DNA from: Syncephalis plumigaleata
Taxonomy: Eukaryota > Zoopagomycota > Zoopagomycetes > Zoopagales > Piptocephalidaceae
Reading direction: 5' to 3'
DNA length: 35,041 nt
NCBI GenBank assembly: GCA_025201365.1
Contig: JAIXMF010000125.1
Coordinates: 1-35,041 of the forward strand
In this document: positions 31,435 to 35,041 of the stretch, one piece after another
How positions within the stretch are numbered: position 1 is the first letter of the stretch
Layout of the letters: the number at the start of each line of letters is the position of its first letter
Notes under the pieces: model-generated
The model's input: the letters and a program-made list of their open reading frames with translations, nothing else
Told to the model about the DNA's origin: nothing
Database searches by the model: none
Made by a program: the position numbers and the translations under genes

Positions 31435-32373
31435 ATGCGTTTCTATTCATTACTCTCTTTATTGGTCGGTGTATCCGTCGTGTCCGGTGCGGTTATCTCC
31501 TCCAACTGTAACGACAAGACTGATGCCAAGTGTGCCGTAACTGCATCGTCGTCATCCACTAAAAGCACCAAGCTGGAACGTCGTGATCGACCACACGCCC
31601 ACTCCGATGTCTTGCTCACTCGCGAGAACGACATCACGCTTGTTATGCCATTGAAGCCTAATGCTACCAACTTTGATGGTGTCAAGAATATCACAGAGGT
31701 GGTGAACATCCATGCTAATGGCACGGATTTCGTTGCCGTCACCAATAGTACGGATCCAAGTGCACATCAAAAGATTACCGATTGGATTGCAAAGCACGTC
31801 AGCGGTAAAAAATTGAAGAACTACATTGCCGAGCATGCACCATTGGCGGGCGCGGTCGGCCTTGGCTCGATAGCCTCCTTGAAGTTGTCGGCATTCCTTG
31901 GTTCTGCTGCCGTTGGTATGCCAGCTATGTTTGCCATTGGTGTTGCCACCGGTACTTCCGTTATCATTGTAGATATTTTGAATCACACGGGTACCTCGGT
32001 GATTGATAAACTTCGTAAGAAGTACCGCAAGAACAAGAAGGGACACTCGCACGAAAAAGATGAGCATGGTCACGGACACACACACGGAGACGATGACGAT
32101 GAACACGATGGCCACTCGCACGATGACGATGCCAGCAAGGCTGGACTAAGTACCGCGGCTCTCGCTCAAACTGCCGGATGCTGCCCAGGCTGTGCATGCA
32201 CCTCCATTATGCTCGCCGGTCGACGTGGTAGTACTCCATCAACACCGACACTTAGCAGACAGAACAGCATGGATTTCAGTGCTGCTTCTGCTTCTGCTTC
32301 TGCTGCCGCTCATGATCACGCACATCATCATCACGGTCATGGTCATGATCACGCACACCACCATCATCATTAA
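31435..32373 (+). CDS. His-rich secreted or membrane protein, putative metal binder
   Basis: Single exon, 312 residues. A signal peptide (1-19, ending VVSGA) is followed by a Kex2-type dibasic site (LERR, 47-50). The lumenal part has NAT, NIT, NGT and NST sequons. A hydrophobic stretch at ~134-182, rich in Ala and Gly (GAVGLGSIASL, MPAMFAIGVATG, VIIVDIL), could be one long or two short membrane passes. A basic hinge (KLRKKYRKNKKG) follows. Next come a His/Asp/Glu cluster (~200-230, with GHSH, HGHGHTHG and EHDGHSH), a cysteine cluster (CCPGCAC) and a C-terminal run of about 20 residues in which most positions are His. His and Cys clusters suggest binding of Zn, Ni or Cu; this is inference. I recognise no family. 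The next gene on the opposite strand ends 126 bp away. AATAAA at 32429 may serve its 3' end. Confidence 0.85.
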   Translation: MRFYSLLSLLVGVSVVSGAVISSNCNDKTDAKCAVTASSSSTKSTKLERRDRPHAHSDVLLTRENDITLVMPLKPNATNFDGVKNITEVVNIHANGTDFVAVTNSTDPSAHQKITDWIAKHVSGKKLKNYIAEHAPLAGAVGLGSIASLKLSAFLGSAAVGMPAMFAIGVATGTSVIIVDILNHTGTSVIDKLRKKYRKNKKGHSHEKDEHGHGHTHGDDDDEHDGHSHDDDASKAGLSTAALAQTAGCCPGCACTSIMLAGRRGSTPSTPTLSRQNSMDFSAASASASAAAHDHAHHHHGHGHDHAHHHHH

Positions 32374-32499
32374 TAATGATCATTAGTAATAATAATATTT
32401 ATTTACAAACTTTTTATATTGTTATTATAATAAAAAATAGTTTATTTAATTTACAAAAATAATGACTAAAATGAAATGAATATTGGTTATTTCTCGTCT

Positions 32500-34271
32500 T
32501 CATGCCATTGACATCTCCAAAATACGTTGTCGCTTATTCTTCGTCAAACAGGAGACACAATACCAAGCACCCTTTGGCGGTTCAGTAAGACCGACACACT
32601 CGTAATGAAACCATTCGAATTCACACTATTATCATCATTGTTATCATCATTGTTGTTATCATCATTGTTGTTAGTATGTCAGTATAATATTATAGGAATA
32701 GGCAAGCTTACATTATCATTATCGCATGCTACCATATCACCATAGGATACCTGACGGCACATGCAATACAATGGCTCCTCGCCATTAGCATCGACCACCT
32801 CTTCAATGATCTGATTGTCATTAGTGATTGATGTTTGAATCACCATCGGTGTACTACTAGTGCCGGTAGCTCGTTTCTTAGGAGTATTAAAGGAATTACT
32901 ATTACTACTACTATTGCTATTATTACTATTACTCGGACGACCACGCGGTCCATGTAGTATACGATTCCCTAGATGATTATGTTTAACTATTGATCCATGT
33001 ATACATTACAATCTATCGACTTACTTGAAGGAGTCAACGATGCTTGCGATGTACCTAATCATCACGATAATGTGTTCAGCATATGTATCATGTAATAATA
33101 AAGGCAATGATCATGTCATACTATTACTTACCCGCTTCGATGCTTGATTCCGTGAATACATCGCCATTCACACTAGCGGATGCTGCTAGTGCACCGACTC
33201 CATTGGCACGATTTCGTTGTTGTTGTCGTCGCAGATTAAGTAGGCCGGATGTCGATGAGTTTACTTCATCTTCAGGTAGGACGAGAGCCATATCCGCGTC
33301 CAAATGCTTGATATGTCGATTAATCTACAAGTAACTGGTTAGCACGACCAGCCATAGAGGAGTCAACCATTACACTAATGGCATATTAGCTTACCAAGTC
33401 AATGGCTCGTTTCGTGATCTCAATTTTCTCATTGGCCAGAGCATGAGCCCGATCGAAATCAGCTCGAATATGAACGATCATATCCCGTTCTAATTGTCGT
33501 CGTCGTTCCAGTTGTTGCTCGGCACTTGATGGCATTGCAGTGGATTTGCCTATTTCTTCGGTTCCTTTTACCGTAGTAGTAGTAGTAGTAGTGGTGGTGG
33601 TGGTGGTAGCAGTGGTAGTGGTAGTAGATGATGCAGTATCGGTAGATGTCATCGTATCCTTGTTCGTTTCTGATGATTCCCCGTTGGCACCTTCTTCCTG
33701 CGTTACATCTACTGTCTCGTCCTTCTTTTCATCATTCGTCATGACGTTATTCGATTTCGTGCTAGTACGATCTGTTGTGGCATCATCCTGTATTTTCTTC
33801 TTCTCTTCATCCTTACTACTACTACTACTACTACTTTTATTGTCTTCTGTCTTTGTCAAACCCATATTTGTCTCCTCATCGGATGTCAGTTTCAACCCAA
33901 CGCTACACGGTGATTGCAGGGCATATCCATAGACTTTGTAGTGTCGACTAAGATCCTGATCTCGTTTCTTAATTCGTCGTCTTACGTCTAATGTAAGCTT
34001 ATTATTAAGGGAAAAGCGCCTCTATTTCATAACTGCACTGTCATTACCTTGGAATTGTTCTTCTTTTTTGCGCAATTCCGCTAATAAATGAATAACCTCA
34101 GAGGGTAGATTATCCAAGCCTGAATATAGGACAATTTGCGTCAAAACCAGTGTGTAATCAGCCAATTTCCCTTTTTTCTCCTTAATTACCTGCAACAAAA
34201 TCTTGTAAGTAAAGACCGACATCCTCCAGAATAGTTAGTGATTGCTGTTCAAGCCCGTTCTCTAGTCGCAT
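32500..34271 (-). CDS. ING-family chromatin reader with PHD finger
   Basis: Seven exons (34271-34190, 34119-34048, 33987-33395, 33324-33132, 33054-33025, 32986-32712, 32625-32500) give 456 residues. The N-terminal ING helix region ([33 protein letters not shown]) continues in [12 protein letters not shown] and, after an insert, in [21 protein letters not shown] and [12 protein letters not shown]. The PHD finger is complete: Cys398, 400, 411 and 416, His422, Cys425, 438 and 441, with [11 protein letters not shown] and [20 protein letters not shown]. In ING proteins this finger reads H3K4 methylation and tethers acetyltransferase or deacetylase complexes. The ING domain is split by a Thr/Ser/Asp/Glu-rich low-complexity insert of roughly 100-110 residues. 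Exon 6 could also begin at 32969, since both acceptors keep the frame. One intron is mostly ATC/TTG repeats. Confidence 0.93.
32629..32672. repeat. TTATCATCATTG short tandem repeat in an ING-gene intron
   Basis: About three units of TTATCATCATTGTTG fill most of the intron that separates the two halves of the PHD finger. Confidence 0.8.
33568..33630. repeat. GTA/GTG trinucleotide repeat coding for a Thr run
   Basis: A near-continuous GTA/GTG repeat on the plus strand encodes a long Thr tract in the low-complexity insert of the ING protein. Repeat length is likely to vary between strains. Confidence 0.8.
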
Positions 34272-34872
34272 GATTGATAGCTAATAATAATAATATAGAT
34301 TATAGTGGGGGAGGAAAAGGGGAGGAAGAAATGGTGGTGGTGATAATGGTTGATGAGAACGACTAATATTAACGCATCTAAGTTGCTTACTTTCAACACC
34401 AACATAGATTTCACTTTGTGATGATATCGTAATCAATGTACAACAGCACCATTAGTTTGATTGTACAATACACAAATACCTGTACTTACAACTGAGATAT
34501 TCTAGCCAAGTATTTATATACTATCGATTATAATGATTATGTTAATAGTTGAATACGCTCTTAATTGCAATAATCATGATGTCTATTTAATTCTTGTATG
34601 TCCAAGTCGTGTATATTAAGACCATTAATTAGAAATGGTGTAATAGAGATACAGCATCAATCATAATTAGACCAGATCTAGTAGTACTAGTAATTAATAG
34701 AGAATACTCTATAGGAGATGAGTAAATCATCTATAGTGTGTCATTTCTTTCAAACTGGCTTCAAGGTGTGTGACGTCTCTTTATCCTGAAGCAGACTTTG
34801 CAGCCATAGACCTTTACGCGAATTCATTGGTGCAAACTCACACGTGTATAGATTGAAGAGCTGCATTATATC
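34272..34872. other. Divergent intergenic region, ING gene / truncated secreted-protein gene
   Basis: AT-rich DNA between two divergent starts, with a G-rich stretch at 34306-34324. Both promoters are expected here. I see no RNA gene or repeat of note. Confidence 0.55.
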
Positions 34873-35041
34873 ATGCGTCGATTCGCATGGCTTCTATTGT
34901 TCTTCAACATTCATAGGTTATTCGCCGGTACTACATCGCCAATGACCGTGAATGAATCAAGCCGGTTAGTACCTGACGAGAGACTACTTGTTTTTTTCTC
35001 GAGCGAGAATGCATAGCCACTAAGCTTGATTGCTCTTTCTT
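34873..35041 (+). CDS. First exon of a secreted protein, cut by the window edge
   Basis: The ATG at 34873 opens MRRFAWLLLFFNIHRLFAG, a good signal peptide. A plausible donor (CCG|GTTAGT) ends the exon at 34964 in phase 2. From there to the right edge the sequence looks like an intron: an ACTAAG branch-like site at 35018-35023 is followed by a pyrimidine stretch that runs into the last base. The acceptor would then fall just outside. If unspliced, the frame closes at 35016 and gives only 47 residues. The family cannot be told. Confidence 0.5.

Noticed and set aside
1-35041. Transposable elements or viral fossils
   Set aside because: No reverse transcriptase, transposase, capsid or terminal-repeat pattern is visible in any translated frame. 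The repeats seen are microsatellites or local duplications.

Overview
The window looks like a gene-dense stretch of a fungal nuclear genome. The genes carry many short spliceosomal introns, mostly about 50-90 bp, with GTAAGT-type donors. The families are fungal: HAL/NPR1-type kinase, ML-TRP (FLC-like) membrane protein, arrestin-like adaptor, GATA factor, ING-PHD protein and P1B metal ATPase. Intergenic DNA is AT-rich and full of microsatellites. The intron density and divergent sequences suggest an early-diverging lineage (Zoopagomycota or Mucoromycota-like) rather than a yeast. That placement is inference and is only moderately supported. I see no mobile element, viral fossil, CRISPR array, rRNA or convincing tRNA.

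Layout from left to right: (1) HAL4/5-like kinase, minus, 62-1948. (2) Secreted Ala/Thr-rich protein with four 80-residue tandem repeats, plus, 3988-5835. (3) A 12-exon gene, minus, 6168-8894, that fuses an alpha/beta hydrolase to a tyrosine phosphatase. (4, 5) Two paralogous seven-helix membrane proteins, tail to tail at 9938-12113 (plus) and 12302-14426 (minus), with the same eight-exon structure. (6) Large arrestin-like protein, minus, 14973-18705. (7) ML-TRP membrane protein, plus, 21215-24232, with a hevein-type chitin-binding module in an extracellular loop. (8) P1B metal ATPase, plus, 25249-28332. (9) Small secreted, probably GPI-anchored protein, minus, 28490-29188. (10) GATA zinc-finger factor, plus, 30000-31113. 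(11) His-rich secreted or membrane protein, plus, 31435-32373. (12) ING-family PHD protein, minus, 32500-34271. (13) First exon of a secreted protein running off the right edge, plus, from 34873.

The gene models were assembled by hand from splice signals, frame continuity and family similarity. For the two seven-helix genes the models were cross-checked against each other, and all seven intron positions and phases agree. Two themes recur. One is the cell surface: the repeat protein, the chitin-binding TRP protein, the seven-helix pair, the GPI protein and the truncated secreted protein. The other is cation handling: the HAL-like kinase, the metal ATPase and the His-rich protein. Neither theme proves co-regulation. 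The most unusual items are the hydrolase-phosphatase fusion, the chitin-binding insert in a TRP-family protein, and the seven-helix paralogue pair of no family I recognise.
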